Assembly (NCBI GenBank): GCA_024277695.1
Contig: JAJRUR010000060.1
Coordinates: 1-34,120 of the forward strand
DNA: 34,120 bases
Reading direction: 5' to 3'
Source of the DNA: Bacteroidota bacterium
Lineage (GTDB): Bacteria > Bacteroidota > Bacteroidia > Chitinophagales > Saprospiraceae
A program made the translations under genes and the position numbers. The notes below the pieces were generated by a model. That model had not been told where the DNA came from and searched no databases. It was given only the letters and a program-made list of their open reading frames with translations. Positions 6,996 to 14,684 of the stretch are shown here, piece by piece; position 1 is the first letter of the stretch, and each line of letters opens with the position of its first letter.

Positions 6996-7478
6996 GTGTA
7001 TAGAGCTGTTATAGATCAAGTAATGACCAAAATTTCGGCTGAGATGCTTGAGGAGTTGGACATCATCAAGCTGAGTGATGGTGTTTTTCATGTATTGTAT
7101 GCTCATCAGAGCTATCAGGTAGAGCTACTCAACTATGATCTGGGCAAGCGGACTATAGAGATATTGGTCAATGGTCATTTCAGTAAGGTGCATATCAAGA
7201 ATGAAACCGATTTGGTTATTGAGCAGTTGGGCTTGGACCAATATACTACCCGGAAGGACACGGCGCTTAAATCACCGATGCCAGGAAAAGTACTTAAAAT
7301 TATGGTACGTCCGGGAGATCTTGTTAGAGAAGGGGATCCCTTACTAGTACTAGAGGCGATGAAGATGGAGAATGTACTCAAGGCGAGTTCGGAGCAGCAG
7401 ATTGAAAAGGTACCGGTCAAAGTAGCTGAGCCGGTGGACAAAGGCCAAATCCTGATCCGGTATGTACAGGATAAATGA
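6996..7478 (+). CDS. Biotin carboxyl carrier protein of a CoA carboxylase
   Basis: 160 residues from a GTG at 6996; an in-frame ATG at 7023 would shorten it by nine residues and is an equally possible start. Residues about 90-158 are a biotinyl/lipoyl domain with the biotin attachment motif EAMKME, target Lys123, preceded by the typical SPMPGKVLKIMVRPGDLV. The protein carries carboxybiotin between the biotin carboxylase and carboxyltransferase components of an acyl-CoA or pyruvate-type carboxylase. The N-terminal 85 residues fit the linker region seen in propionyl/methylcrotonyl-CoA carboxylase carriers. No carboxylase or carboxyltransferase gene is adjacent, so the partner enzyme is encoded elsewhere. 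Domain assignment is sure, enzyme identity open. Confidence 0.88.
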   Translation: MYRAVIDQVMTKISAEMLEELDIIKLSDGVFHVLYAHQSYQVELLNYDLGKRTIEILVNGHFSKVHIKNETDLVIEQLGLDQYTTRKDTALKSPMPGKVLKIMVRPGDLVREGDPLLVLEAMKMENVLKASSEQQIEKVPVKVAEPVDKGQILIRYVQDK

Positions 7479-7575
7479 GTTGATACTTTGCATAATTCGA
7501 AGTCACGATGAAAAAATTAGCTGTTTTGCGATGATCAAACAGGGTGCATTGGCTTTCAAGTGAGTTTGTTTTTGA

Positions 7576-8811
7576 CTATATCAGGTCCCTTAAAATTATA
7601 TATTTCTTGAGTTTCTTGCCATTGCGAAGTATTGTGATTTTTACTTTTTTGCCCGAATGCCCTTTGAGTCTTTTCTGAATACCATCGAGAGACAACATCC
7701 ATCCCGGTAACCAAGAGAGTTTTTTGATCACATCACCTTGTTGGATTCCGGCTTCATCAGCGGGACTGTTAGGTATGACATCCTGTACGAGGTATTTGGA
7801 TAGATTTTTACCAAACACGATGATGCTCAATCCACTGCGATCCAGATCAAATGATCTATCCCAAGACTTATGCGCTAGTAGCGAGAGCGTACCGTGGACA
7901 TAATTTATTTGGACGGTAAACCGGTCCCAAATCATATTACCGATCAGACCATCACGAAAAGGGCGAACAAATAGACTGTCTGTCTCAGGGAGTTTTTGAA
8001 AGTTGGTCACGAGGTGATCAAATGTATACTTATCTAAGGCGAGTTGTTTCGTTCTTCCTAGAAATCCATACACATTACCTCCAAGTCCTACTCCTAAATG
8101 TCCGGGTATCGTCTCTTCAGGTAGAGAAACTCCGGTTTTTGTGCCAGTATAGAGCAGTAGAGATAAGGCTGCACCGGTATCCATCAATAGGTTGAGTTGA
8201 TTTGTTCTGTTCGGAGCAGTCATTACATTGATTTTGAGATAAGGTCTGTTTTTAAAGATATTGATCGGAAAACTCGTGTAGTTATCCATCGGATCAAAAA
8301 ATTTGTTGGGATTGAATATTTTTAGGAACTGTTTTTCATAATTTATTCTCAATATGGTGTTTTTAAAAAATGCTCCGCCCAGTATGCCGTCTATGCGTTG
8401 GCCGATGAGTAGCGATAGATAAGTGAAGTCATTTTGAAGCACAATGATGTCCTCTTGGCGAACAGGAGTGTCTCCCAGTTTGATTTTTACTTTACGCGCT
8501 ACATAGGCTAGTACTTCTTGTGTATAGTCAGAGCCTTTTATATGCAGTGGTTTTTGTTCTACTTGGATACCTAAAATATCAGCTATGATACGATCAAATA
8601 ATAATGTATGTTCTGAGCCGGTATCTAGGATAAACTTGAGTGGGAGGATACCTCCGAAGAGTACATCTACGATAATAAAATTTTGTTTGTATTGAAAATC
8701 AACCAAGTGGTATTCTCTTCCACCAAAATACGACTCCAGAATCTGCTGAGCTTGGAGGGGTATGCATGTAAGCAAGGTGATCCATAGCGTCATTTGCAAG
8801 TTTTTCCACAT
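7576..8811 (-). CDS. Secreted retropepsin-like aspartyl protease with PDZ domain
   Basis: 411 residues from the ATG at 8811. Residues 1-21 are a signal peptide ending LQAQ. Two aspartyl protease half-domains follow: the first has ILDTGSEHTLL with catalytic Asp63, the second LLMDTGAALSLL with Asp211, so both halves keep D-T-G. Residues about 335-400 form a PDZ domain (VIPNSPADEAGIQQGDVIKKL). This arrangement, two pepsin/retropepsin-like repeats plus a C-terminal PDZ, is common in Bacteroidota exported proteins; substrates are unknown. The gene is expressed on its own: a strong terminator separates it from the upstream minus-strand gene. Architecture is sure, physiological role unknown. Confidence 0.88.
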   Translation of the reverse strand: MWKNLQMTLWITLLTCIPLQAQQILESYFGGREYHLVDFQYKQNFIIVDVLFGGILPLKFILDTGSEHTLLFDRIIADILGIQVEQKPLHIKGSDYTQEVLAYVARKVKIKLGDTPVRQEDIIVLQNDFTYLSLLIGQRIDGILGGAFFKNTILRINYEKQFLKIFNPNKFFDPMDNYTSFPINIFKNRPYLKINVMTAPNRTNQLNLLMDTGAALSLLLYTGTKTGVSLPEETIPGHLGVGLGGNVYGFLGRTKQLALDKYTFDHLVTNFQKLPETDSLFVRPFRDGLIGNMIWDRFTVQINYVHGTLSLLAHKSWDRSFDLDRSGLSIIVFGKNLSKYLVQDVIPNSPADEAGIQQGDVIKKLSWLPGWMLSLDGIQKRLKGHSGKKVKITILRNGKKLKKYIILRDLI

Positions 8812-8815
8812 GACA

Positions 8816-8823
8816 TAAATATA
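8816..8823 (-). promoter_or_regulatory. -7-like box TATATTTA before the aspartyl protease
   Basis: On the minus strand TATATTTA, one mismatch from TAnnTTTG, ends five bases before the ATG at 8811. If used, the transcript would begin at or next to the start codon (leaderless or nearly so). Weak on its own. Confidence 0.25.
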
Positions 8824-8920
8824 AGAAATTCACTCTTTCTAAGTTAGTAAGCCAGCAAAAAATGGATTTGATTGCTTAGTTAATATTTTATGTATCGCAT
8901 TAAATCCCCAAACGGATATC

Positions 8921-8958
8921 AAAGAAAAAAGAGCATACATCGTACAATGTATGCTCTT
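8921..8958 (-). terminator. Intrinsic terminator after the DUF937/OmpA gene
   Basis: A 12-bp stem (AAGAGCATACAT at 8929-8940 in plus-strand reading, paired with ATGTATGCTCTT at 8947-8958) with a 6-base loop is followed on the minus strand by TTTTTTCTTTG. It lies 33 bases past the stop of the gene at 8991-10322 and separates it from the protease gene. Confidence 0.85.
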
Positions 8959-8990
8959 GTGAAAAAGCTAGTTACTAGATGGAGTAAAGA

Positions 8991-10322
8991 TTAGTACTTG
9001 GTGACTCTAACATCTACTCTACGATTTTCTTGACGTCCTTGGTCTGTTCCATTATCAGCTATTGGTTTTGTCTGCCCATAGCCCTTTGAAGATAAGCGAT
9101 TAGCCGCTACGCCTAAAGCCTGTAATTTTTGTCGTACAGCGAGTGCACGTTGTGTTGAGAGCATTAGATTCTTATTGGCATCACCGGTATTATCCGTATG
9201 ACCGGATATCTCGATATGTACACCGGGATAGGCTTTGAGTACAGCCGCCAGATTTTCTAGTTGTGCGTTGGATTCTGCTGTCAAATTGGCACTGCCGGTA
9301 GCAAAGTGCACTCCATCAAATGCTACTGCATCCTTTCCTTTTTTGCCGAGCATTTTGACAAATTTATCGGTAAAAGAACCTGCTGCAGTTTTGATTTCAG
9401 CACCTCCCGGGAGTTTGACGGACATGATAGCTCCTTTGACTGCGTCAGCAGCATCGGCCATCGCGTCACCTGCATCTTTGGCCATATTGCCTACCGTATT
9501 TCCGGCATCTTTGGCCGCATCTCCCACAACTTTACCTGCGTCTTTGGCTGCATCACCGACAGCCTTGCCTGCATCTTCGATTTTGTCTTTGACAGACCCG
9601 AGGTCTGCTTGCTTACAAGTAGGCCCCTTCCACATCCACAGTGCTGCCAAAAGTCCAAGACCGATCAGCCATGGCCAAAAGTTAAATCCTTTTGATCCTG
9701 CAGCTTCTTCTACAGTTTCTCGTGCTGAAGAAGCAGCTGCTGAAGCAGCTTTTTCCGCCCCTTGGGCTGCATCTGATCCCCAATCTGCAAATCCCAGAAT
9801 ATCACCCAATCCGGCTGGAGCAGATTTTCGGACATAATCCCGCTGTCCTAGCAATAATTTCATAAGACCACCTGCATTGAGACCGTTTTTGCTCACTTGT
9901 TTGCCGATCAGTCCCAGTAGCATGGGGGCAGCCATTTTTAGTAGAGAAGAAGCTACGCCTGACTTGATACCTACTGATCTAGTGATGAGATCAACAATGG
10001 CACCCGTTTTATCTCCCATAAGAAATTTTAACACCATAGATCCCGTCGATGCCAACGAATCCGTTTGCGAACCTCCACCAAACAGTCCTCCGAGATTGTC
10101 CAAAAGACCCCCTCCGATTTTGTTTTGATTCATAAAGTCTAGAATACCGGCAGCACCAGATTCTGTAGAACCTTTATTGATGAGGCCTCCCATCAAGGCA
10201 GGTAGGATACCACCCATAGCGTCTTGGACGTTGTTTTCGGATACACCGAGGTATTTGCTCGCCTGAGATGCCATAGCGTTGCCGATTTGATCTTTGAAAA
10301 GATCCATTAAATTTAAAGCCAT
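8991..10322 (-). CDS. Envelope protein: DUF937-like N-terminus, LEA-like repeats, OmpA C-terminus
   Basis: 443 residues from the ATG at 10322. Residues 1-165 are glycine- and leucine-rich helices (VQDAMGGILPALMGGLINKG) typical of DUF937/YidB-like proteins. A single membrane-spanning segment lies at 215-231 (FWPWLIGLGLLAALWMW). Residues about 249-292 hold four imperfect 11-residue repeats of the form KDAGxxVGDAA, amphipathic and alanine-rich like LEA or apolipoprotein helices. Residues 335-443 are an OmpA peptidoglycan-binding domain with GHTDNTG (Asp377) and NRRVDVRV (Arg434/435). The layout implies an inner-membrane anchor with its C-terminus bound to the wall, and the N-terminal domain on the cytoplasmic side. 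The alanine/glycine codons make this stretch GC-richer than its surroundings. A terminator follows. OmpA part is sure, N-terminal function unknown. Confidence 0.9.
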   Translation of the reverse strand: MALNLMDLFKDQIGNAMASQASKYLGVSENNVQDAMGGILPALMGGLINKGSTESGAAGILDFMNQNKIGGGLLDNLGGLFGGGSQTDSLASTGSMVLKFLMGDKTGAIVDLITRSVGIKSGVASSLLKMAAPMLLGLIGKQVSKNGLNAGGLMKLLLGQRDYVRKSAPAGLGDILGFADWGSDAAQGAEKAASAAASSARETVEEAAGSKGFNFWPWLIGLGLLAALWMWKGPTCKQADLGSVKDKIEDAGKAVGDAAKDAGKVVGDAAKDAGNTVGNMAKDAGDAMADAADAVKGAIMSVKLPGGAEIKTAAGSFTDKFVKMLGKKGKDAVAFDGVHFATGSANLTAESNAQLENLAAVLKAYPGVHIEISGHTDNTGDANKNLMLSTQRALAVRQKLQALGVAANRLSSKGYGQTKPIADNGTDQGRQENRRVDVRVTKY

Positions 10323-10532
10323 AAGATTTCGTTTTTGATTTGAAGAAATTAATTTGATAAGTAGAAACTGCTCAAAAAATAGTCAGATTTGAATAATGTG
10401 ATTGATTAAAATATCCATTGTTCAACCCTGCATTATAGTATTGCATGATCTAATTTTGCAGCAAGTTCATCATTGATAAAGAAGTCTGGATGTAAAGTTA
10501 TATAAATTAGATCTGAAATGCAACAATATTAA

Positions 10533-10555
10533 ATATATATTATTAAAATATATAT
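10533..10555 (-). repeat. AT-only hairpin downstream of the symporter gene
   Basis: ATATATATT and AATATATAT form a 9-bp stem around a 5-base loop, 16 bases past the symporter stop at 10571. An all-AT stem is weak; it may help end transcription or simply be low-complexity DNA. Confidence 0.25.
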
Positions 10556-10570
10556 GTAATATACTGGTTA

Positions 10571-11488
10571 TTAAGTTAATTGAACGCTAGTGCGAGGAGA
10601 TTTATATTTCCACCAAAGACCTAGAAAAAGTGCTGAGATCATATCCCATATTCCCCACCAAGCAGCTACAAGCATCATGCCCCCTAGTTGGGTGAAGAAA
10701 TTGAAGATAATTACTAGTCCGAGGCCTGAGTTTTGAATACCTGTTTCGATGGTGATGGATTTGCGGTCTTCCGGATGGAGTCCAAAAATACCGGAATAAA
10801 GATAACCGATCATCATGGCACCTATATTGTGTAGGACTACGATGGAGAGTACATGGTGGAGTTGGTGTTTGATGACATCAATATTGGAAAAGATTGCGGC
10901 GGCTATGAAGGATACAAATACCAATAGAGCAGCTTTGCTTATATAACTACGCACATGCTTTATATAGGATGGTAGGTAGTGGTTGAGCAGCATGCCTAGG
11001 CTGAGTGGTATGATCATAAGTAGTAAGATAGTCTTACCCAGATCAAAATAACTCAAGCTGATCGATGACATCAAGGCGTTTGCTTCCGGACTAAGTTTTA
11101 TGATGATGGCAAAGATCATCGGAGTAGTCACTACGGCAGATAAAGTGACGATGGTAGTCAGGCAGACGGACAGAGCAGTATTGCCCTTGGCCAGATGTAC
11201 GGTATAGTTGGATATGTTGCCCCCCGGACAAGCGGCTATTAAGCCCAGTCCCAAGGCAACACTAGCCGGAGGATTCCATAGTTTTATCAGTAATATAGTG
11301 AAGATGGGAAGTAAGAGGAGCTGAGCACTCAATCCGACAAGCATCGTTTTAGGCTGTTGAAAAACTCTACGAAAATCTTTAATGCTCAGATCTAAAGCTA
11401 CGCTAAACATCAAAAAACCGAGACAAATATTGATCAGTAACAGTTGGTTAGGGTCAAAGTTGATTCGTATCTGATCGATGGAGTTCAT
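10571..11488 (-). CDS. Bile acid:sodium symporter (BASS) family transporter
   Basis: The ATG at 11488 (MNSIDQIRINFDPNQ) is preferred over a TTG 12 bases upstream, giving 305 residues, the usual family length. About nine to ten hydrophobic helices are seen. Two family signatures are intact: ALGLGLIAACPGGNISNY in the middle and TIETGIQNSGLGLVII near the C-terminus; the latter resembles the crossover sodium-binding region of ASBT-type carriers. Bacterial members carry organic anions such as pantoate, pyruvate or steroid-like compounds, so 'bile acid' should be read as a family name only. It stands alone between an OmpA-type gene and a divergent restriction-modification operon, so context gives no substrate. 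Family is sure. Confidence 0.9.
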   Translation of the reverse strand: MNSIDQIRINFDPNQLLLINICLGFLMFSVALDLSIKDFRRVFQQPKTMLVGLSAQLLLLPIFTILLIKLWNPPASVALGLGLIAACPGGNISNYTVHLAKGNTALSVCLTTIVTLSAVVTTPMIFAIIIKLSPEANALMSSISLSYFDLGKTILLLMIIPLSLGMLLNHYLPSYIKHVRSYISKAALLVFVSFIAAAIFSNIDVIKHQLHHVLSIVVLHNIGAMMIGYLYSGIFGLHPEDRKSITIETGIQNSGLGLVIIFNFFTQLGGMMLVAAWWGIWDMISALFLGLWWKYKSPRTSVQLT

Positions 11489-11593
11489 AGCGACGACCAA
11501 AGTAAGTGTTTTTGCTCAAACTGTGTAATATCAAAGCAGGGTATAGCAAAATTTAGTAATATACTATCTGATAAGAATGTTATGCACATCAGA

Positions 11594-11601
11594 CGAAGAT
11601 A
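11594..11601 (-). promoter_or_regulatory. -7-like box TATCTTCG for the BASS transporter
   Basis: On the minus strand TATCTTCG matches TAnnTTTG at seven of eight positions, about 105 bases before the ATG at 11488. No clear -33 partner. Confidence 0.25.
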
Positions 11602-11860
11602 CGATTTCGGCGTTATTTTACTATTTGTTGCCTGAATTGTGCATCCTTATGAAAATGCATAATTTTTAACACATATCATATATAGCAGAACTTTTTTAGC
11701 TGTAATCAATAAAACCTTACTATCTTGCGTAAGTTTGTCTTTCTGAACAAGTGACAAGGTGGGCATGATATACTGAACAAAAGTGTGTTTATGCTCTGAC
11801 TCCCTTTGTAGAGCCATTTAAGAGAAACGATTTCTATGTAAGAAATGGAGATATAAACAT

Positions 11861-11868
11861 TATCTTTG
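11861..11868 (+). promoter_or_regulatory. -7 box TATCTTTG of the restriction-modification operon
   Basis: Perfect TAnnTTTG match 25 bases before the endonuclease ATG. An inverted repeat (11830-11846) lies just upstream and could be an operator, but no controller gene is seen beside the operon. Confidence 0.5.
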
Positions 11869-11893
11869 TGTATTAGATTAAAGGTACAAAACT

Positions 11894-12748
11894 ATGAATT
11901 TTTGGAGCATTGAGGTAGAAAAGAAATTTTTTACAGCAGCGTTAAAAAACTTTGCTTCTCCGGAGAAATTATTTTACAAATTAACGGATGGGTACTTTGC
12001 ATATGTTCCAAAAGGAAAAGATACAGAAGGGCAAGCTTTACAAAGTAGAAATTCTCTAATCGGGCAATATACCGAAAAATGGTGTAAAGACTTTTTTCAA
12101 CCTATTGCAAATAAATTAGGGTTATTTGCGGTAAATAGTGTTGTTTGTCCCGAACTTGGATTATCCATTCAGAGTGATGCTGATTTAGCTTTCTGCACAT
12201 CTGACGAAAGCGTGCAAAAGGCAGAAAACATCAAGCTACTTTTTGAAATTAAAATGAGCATTGTAAATAACTATACTTTGGAGAATGATCAAGTACATTT
12301 TGTAGGAGACTACAAAACACATAAAGGAAATCCTTCAATTCTTCGTTCTGATTCGATGCTTAAGGCTATAGGGAAATCTATTAATATTAGAGTTTCCGGA
12401 ACGGAATCAACAAAAATTCCAATAATCATTCTTGCAAATAGTCCTATTACAAATAACTACTCAAAAAAAGTAGACTTTTTGAAGAAGTCGGGAATTATTC
12501 AAAGGTTCATTTCTTTATATCCAAATCCGACAATTGATTGTATTGAAAATACGGTTGGCAAGGGTTTTCAAACATTTAACAATTATCAAGAAATAAATAA
12601 TTACATTACAGATGTTGTTCATTCTGATATGAATTTCTTTTCTTCAATGATATCAAAAAGAAAATTAGGTCAATTGATAACAATATCTTCAAAGGAAAAA
12701 AGTAATATTTTAAGAGCAGAAAAATTTTTAAGTCTAATACATAATTAG
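11894..12748 (+). CDS. Putative type II restriction endonuclease, PD-(D/E)XK type
   Basis: 284 residues from the ATG at 11894. No exact restriction enzyme family is recognised. The middle of the protein has a PD-(D/E)XK-like core: SDADLAF supplies an acidic residue (Asp97) and LLFEIKMS supplies Glu118-x-Lys120, with the hydrophobic strand preceding it as expected; ahead of it is a helix with GQYTEKW. The gene ends one base before the ATG of a DNA methyltransferase, the classic R-then-M arrangement, and this context carries much of the call. Codon use is strongly AT-rich compared with surrounding genes, which fits recent transfer. Length suits a type II enzyme. The nuclease fold is a by-eye assignment; the specificity cannot be read from sequence. 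Confidence 0.72.
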   Translation: MNFWSIEVEKKFFTAALKNFASPEKLFYKLTDGYFAYVPKGKDTEGQALQSRNSLIGQYTEKWCKDFFQPIANKLGLFAVNSVVCPELGLSIQSDADLAFCTSDESVQKAENIKLLFEIKMSIVNNYTLENDQVHFVGDYKTHKGNPSILRSDSMLKAIGKSINIRVSGTESTKIPIIILANSPITNNYSKKVDFLKKSGIIQRFISLYPNPTIDCIENTVGKGFQTFNNYQEINNYITDVVHSDMNFFSSMISKRKLGQLITISSKEKSNILRAEKFLSLIHN

Positions 12749-12749
12749 T

Positions 12750-13679
12750 ATGAAAGAGATTAAGACATCAGAAAAAAGAAAAAAAGGGACTCAGTCAAGT
12801 TCATTTGGAACAAATGGCAGAATAAATCATGATGCATCCATGTTTTATAATTCAAAGTTGTACAGTGAATTGTCAAAAACTAAGCAAGTAAGTAAAGATA
12901 CAAATGTATTTCCGGAAGAATTATTAAATACAACTATACTTGGTTCAGCGGAAACGATGTCAATGATTCCTGACAGTTCATTGCATTTAATGATTACATC
13001 CCCACCATATAATGTTTCTAAGGAATATGATAAAGATCTGTCCTTGTCAGAATATTTAGAAATGTTAGAAGCCGTTTTTAAAGAAACATATCGTGTTTTA
13101 GTTAATGGTGGGCGAGCATGTATTAATGTAGCAAATCTTGGCAGAAAACCCTACATTCCACTTTCGGACTACATTTCAAAAATGATGATTGAAATTGGTT
13201 TTAATATGCGTGGAGAAATAATTTGGAACAAAGCAGCTAGCGCTAGTCCGTCAACTGCTTGGGGTAGTTGGATGTCTGCTTCTAATCCAATTTTAAGAGA
13301 TATACACGAATATATTTTAGTATTCTCAAAAGGGGACTATAAAAGAGATCGCACTAAAGCTGAGAAAGAAACAAAGCAAAATTCAATTTCTAGAGAGGAG
13401 TTTATGGAATGGACGAAGTCTATTTGGACATTCAATGCTGAGTCTGCTAAGAGAATTGGACATCCAGCGCCTTTTCCTATTGACTTGCCTTACAGATTAA
13501 TTCAATTGTATTCGTTCAAAACCGACATAATCTTAGACCCATTTATGGGTAGTGGTACGACTGCTATTGCTGCATTAAAATCTTACAGAAAATATATAGG
13601 TTTTGAAATAAATCAACAATATGTTGACTTAACTAAAAAGAGAACTGCACCATTTCAAAATATATTAGAACTAGATTAG
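12750..13679 (+). CDS. Site-specific DNA methyltransferase (amino-methylating, beta class)
   Basis: 309 residues from the ATG one base after the endonuclease stop. The catalytic motif is TSPPYN at residues 83-88, and the S-adenosylmethionine motif is DPFMGSGTT at 263-271 near the C-terminus. Catalytic motif before the AdoMet motif is the beta-class order; the serine form (SPPY) is seen mostly in N4-cytosine enzymes, so N4-methylcytosine is more likely than N6-methyladenine. The N-terminus contains SSSFGTNGRINHDASMFYNS, a segment I associate with such type II methyltransferases. It protects host DNA against the adjacent nuclease. Very AT-rich like its partner. Methyltransferase identity is sure, target base moderately so. 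Confidence 0.92.
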   Translation: MKEIKTSEKRKKGTQSSSFGTNGRINHDASMFYNSKLYSELSKTKQVSKDTNVFPEELLNTTILGSAETMSMIPDSSLHLMITSPPYNVSKEYDKDLSLSEYLEMLEAVFKETYRVLVNGGRACINVANLGRKPYIPLSDYISKMMIEIGFNMRGEIIWNKAASASPSTAWGSWMSASNPILRDIHEYILVFSKGDYKRDRTKAEKETKQNSISREEFMEWTKSIWTFNAESAKRIGHPAPFPIDLPYRLIQLYSFKTDIILDPFMGSGTTAIAALKSYRKYIGFEINQQYVDLTKKRTAPFQNILELD

Positions 13680-13802
13680 GAAGTGAAGCTACACAGTAAG
13701 TACATCTCCAAATATTGAAAATAATTTAGATAAATACAACAGAACATTCAGTGCTACTGCCTGAGAAGACAAACTGATTTTGCAAAAGACTATGAAGTGG
13801 TT

Positions 13803-14594
13803 TTATTTTCTATTGCCTAAATGCAGCGAGATATAGAAGTTGAGTGCATAGGGTTGGTTTTGGTCTATGGCGATCAAGGGGATTTCGGATAGATACATAT
13901 CCAGACTGATGCCCAGTTCCAGTGCGAAGACTTTTTTGTCGTAGGCTCCCCAAGCGAAAAGTGCTGCCAATTTTGCAGACAGACCGGGTATGATCGAAAA
14001 CTGATCAAAACCTTTAAAAATTCCTGCGTTACCGGCTATTCTTAAGGGGTCGAGGAACAGCTCGGCATTTTCTTCAGAATATTCTTCTATAGATATGTAA
14101 GCTTCTTCGGTTCCGGGATTGATCCTGATGAGCTTGAGCATATAGGGTTTGATGATACCGATATTGACTCCGCCCTCATATAAGTAGCCGATGGCCACTC
14201 CCTTGCGTTTTGATTTTTCGGACAGATAGTGTTTGGTTCCTATCATAGCCCTTATGGGAAAAAAATAATTTATTTTGCCAAAGGTATAGCTCTTCAGCCC
14301 ACCGCTTAATTGTGTGGGGATGGTGGATTGGGAGTGTTCTCGGGGATGTCGGAGGTATCCGAGTTCTATTTTTTTGTAATGGGTTAGATTGTATTTCTCG
14401 AGTCTGCCAAAAGCATATGCTATGGAGTAACCATTGGTCCAAATAGCTGGTTGAATGCTCCATTCTGTATTGTAGATGATGCCTTTTTGTTGAAAATCAA
14501 ATCCTTTGGGTTCGATGGTGCGCTGGGCGATGAGTCCGAAGCTGATGCTGCAGAAACTGACTAGAAGATAAAATAATCTAGAGCGGGCGTGCAT
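13803..14594 (-). CDS. Exported protein of unknown function, probable outer-membrane beta protein
   Basis: 263 residues from the ATG at 14594. Residues 1-23 are a signal peptide ending in FGLIAQ followed by RTIEPKGF. The rest shows alternating short strands with aromatic and glycine residues (YSIAYAFGRLEKYNL, GVAIGYLYEGGVNIGI, YALNFYISLHLGNRK). The C-terminal strand ends close to the stop, as in outer membrane beta-barrel proteins. I do not recognise a specific family. It diverges from the polysaccharide deacetylase-like gene with a 90-bp shared gap and faces the restriction-modification genes. Export is well supported, barrel fold is inference. Confidence 0.7.
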   Translation of the reverse strand: MHARSRLFYLLVSFCSISFGLIAQRTIEPKGFDFQQKGIIYNTEWSIQPAIWTNGYSIAYAFGRLEKYNLTHYKKIELGYLRHPREHSQSTIPTQLSGGLKSYTFGKINYFFPIRAMIGTKHYLSEKSKRKGVAIGYLYEGGVNIGIIKPYMLKLIRINPGTEEAYISIEEYSEENAELFLDPLRIAGNAGIFKGFDQFSIIPGLSAKLAALFAWGAYDKKVFALELGISLDMYLSEIPLIAIDQNQPYALNFYISLHLGNRK

Positions 14595-14684
14595 GATTAA
14601 TAGATTAAACTTTAAATTTAGCTTTTTTATATTTAAATCAGGCTATTTGTAGTAGATTATTTAAGAATAGATCAATAATTGTCC

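Larger units (their letters stand above)
11489..11893. other. 405-bp divergent gap between the transporter and the restriction-modification genes
   Basis: No gene is supported. Plus-strand promoter material for the R-M genes sits at the right end, and a minus-strand -7-like box at 11594-11601. A short inverted repeat ATTTCT-atgta-AGAAAT (11830-11846) sits 15 bases before the R-M -7 box, where an operator could lie. The rest is AT-rich without clear structure. Confidence 0.4.

Noticed and set aside
9235-9837. Open frame of 200 codons antisense to the DUF937/OmpA gene
   Set aside because: It mirrors the alanine/glycine-rich coding sequence on the other strand; its serine/alanine/proline-rich product has no domain or signal and the opposite strand has clear OmpA motifs.
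11636-13802. Insertion sequence carrying the restriction-modification genes
   Set aside because: No transposase, no terminal inverted repeats and no target duplication found on reading both flanks.
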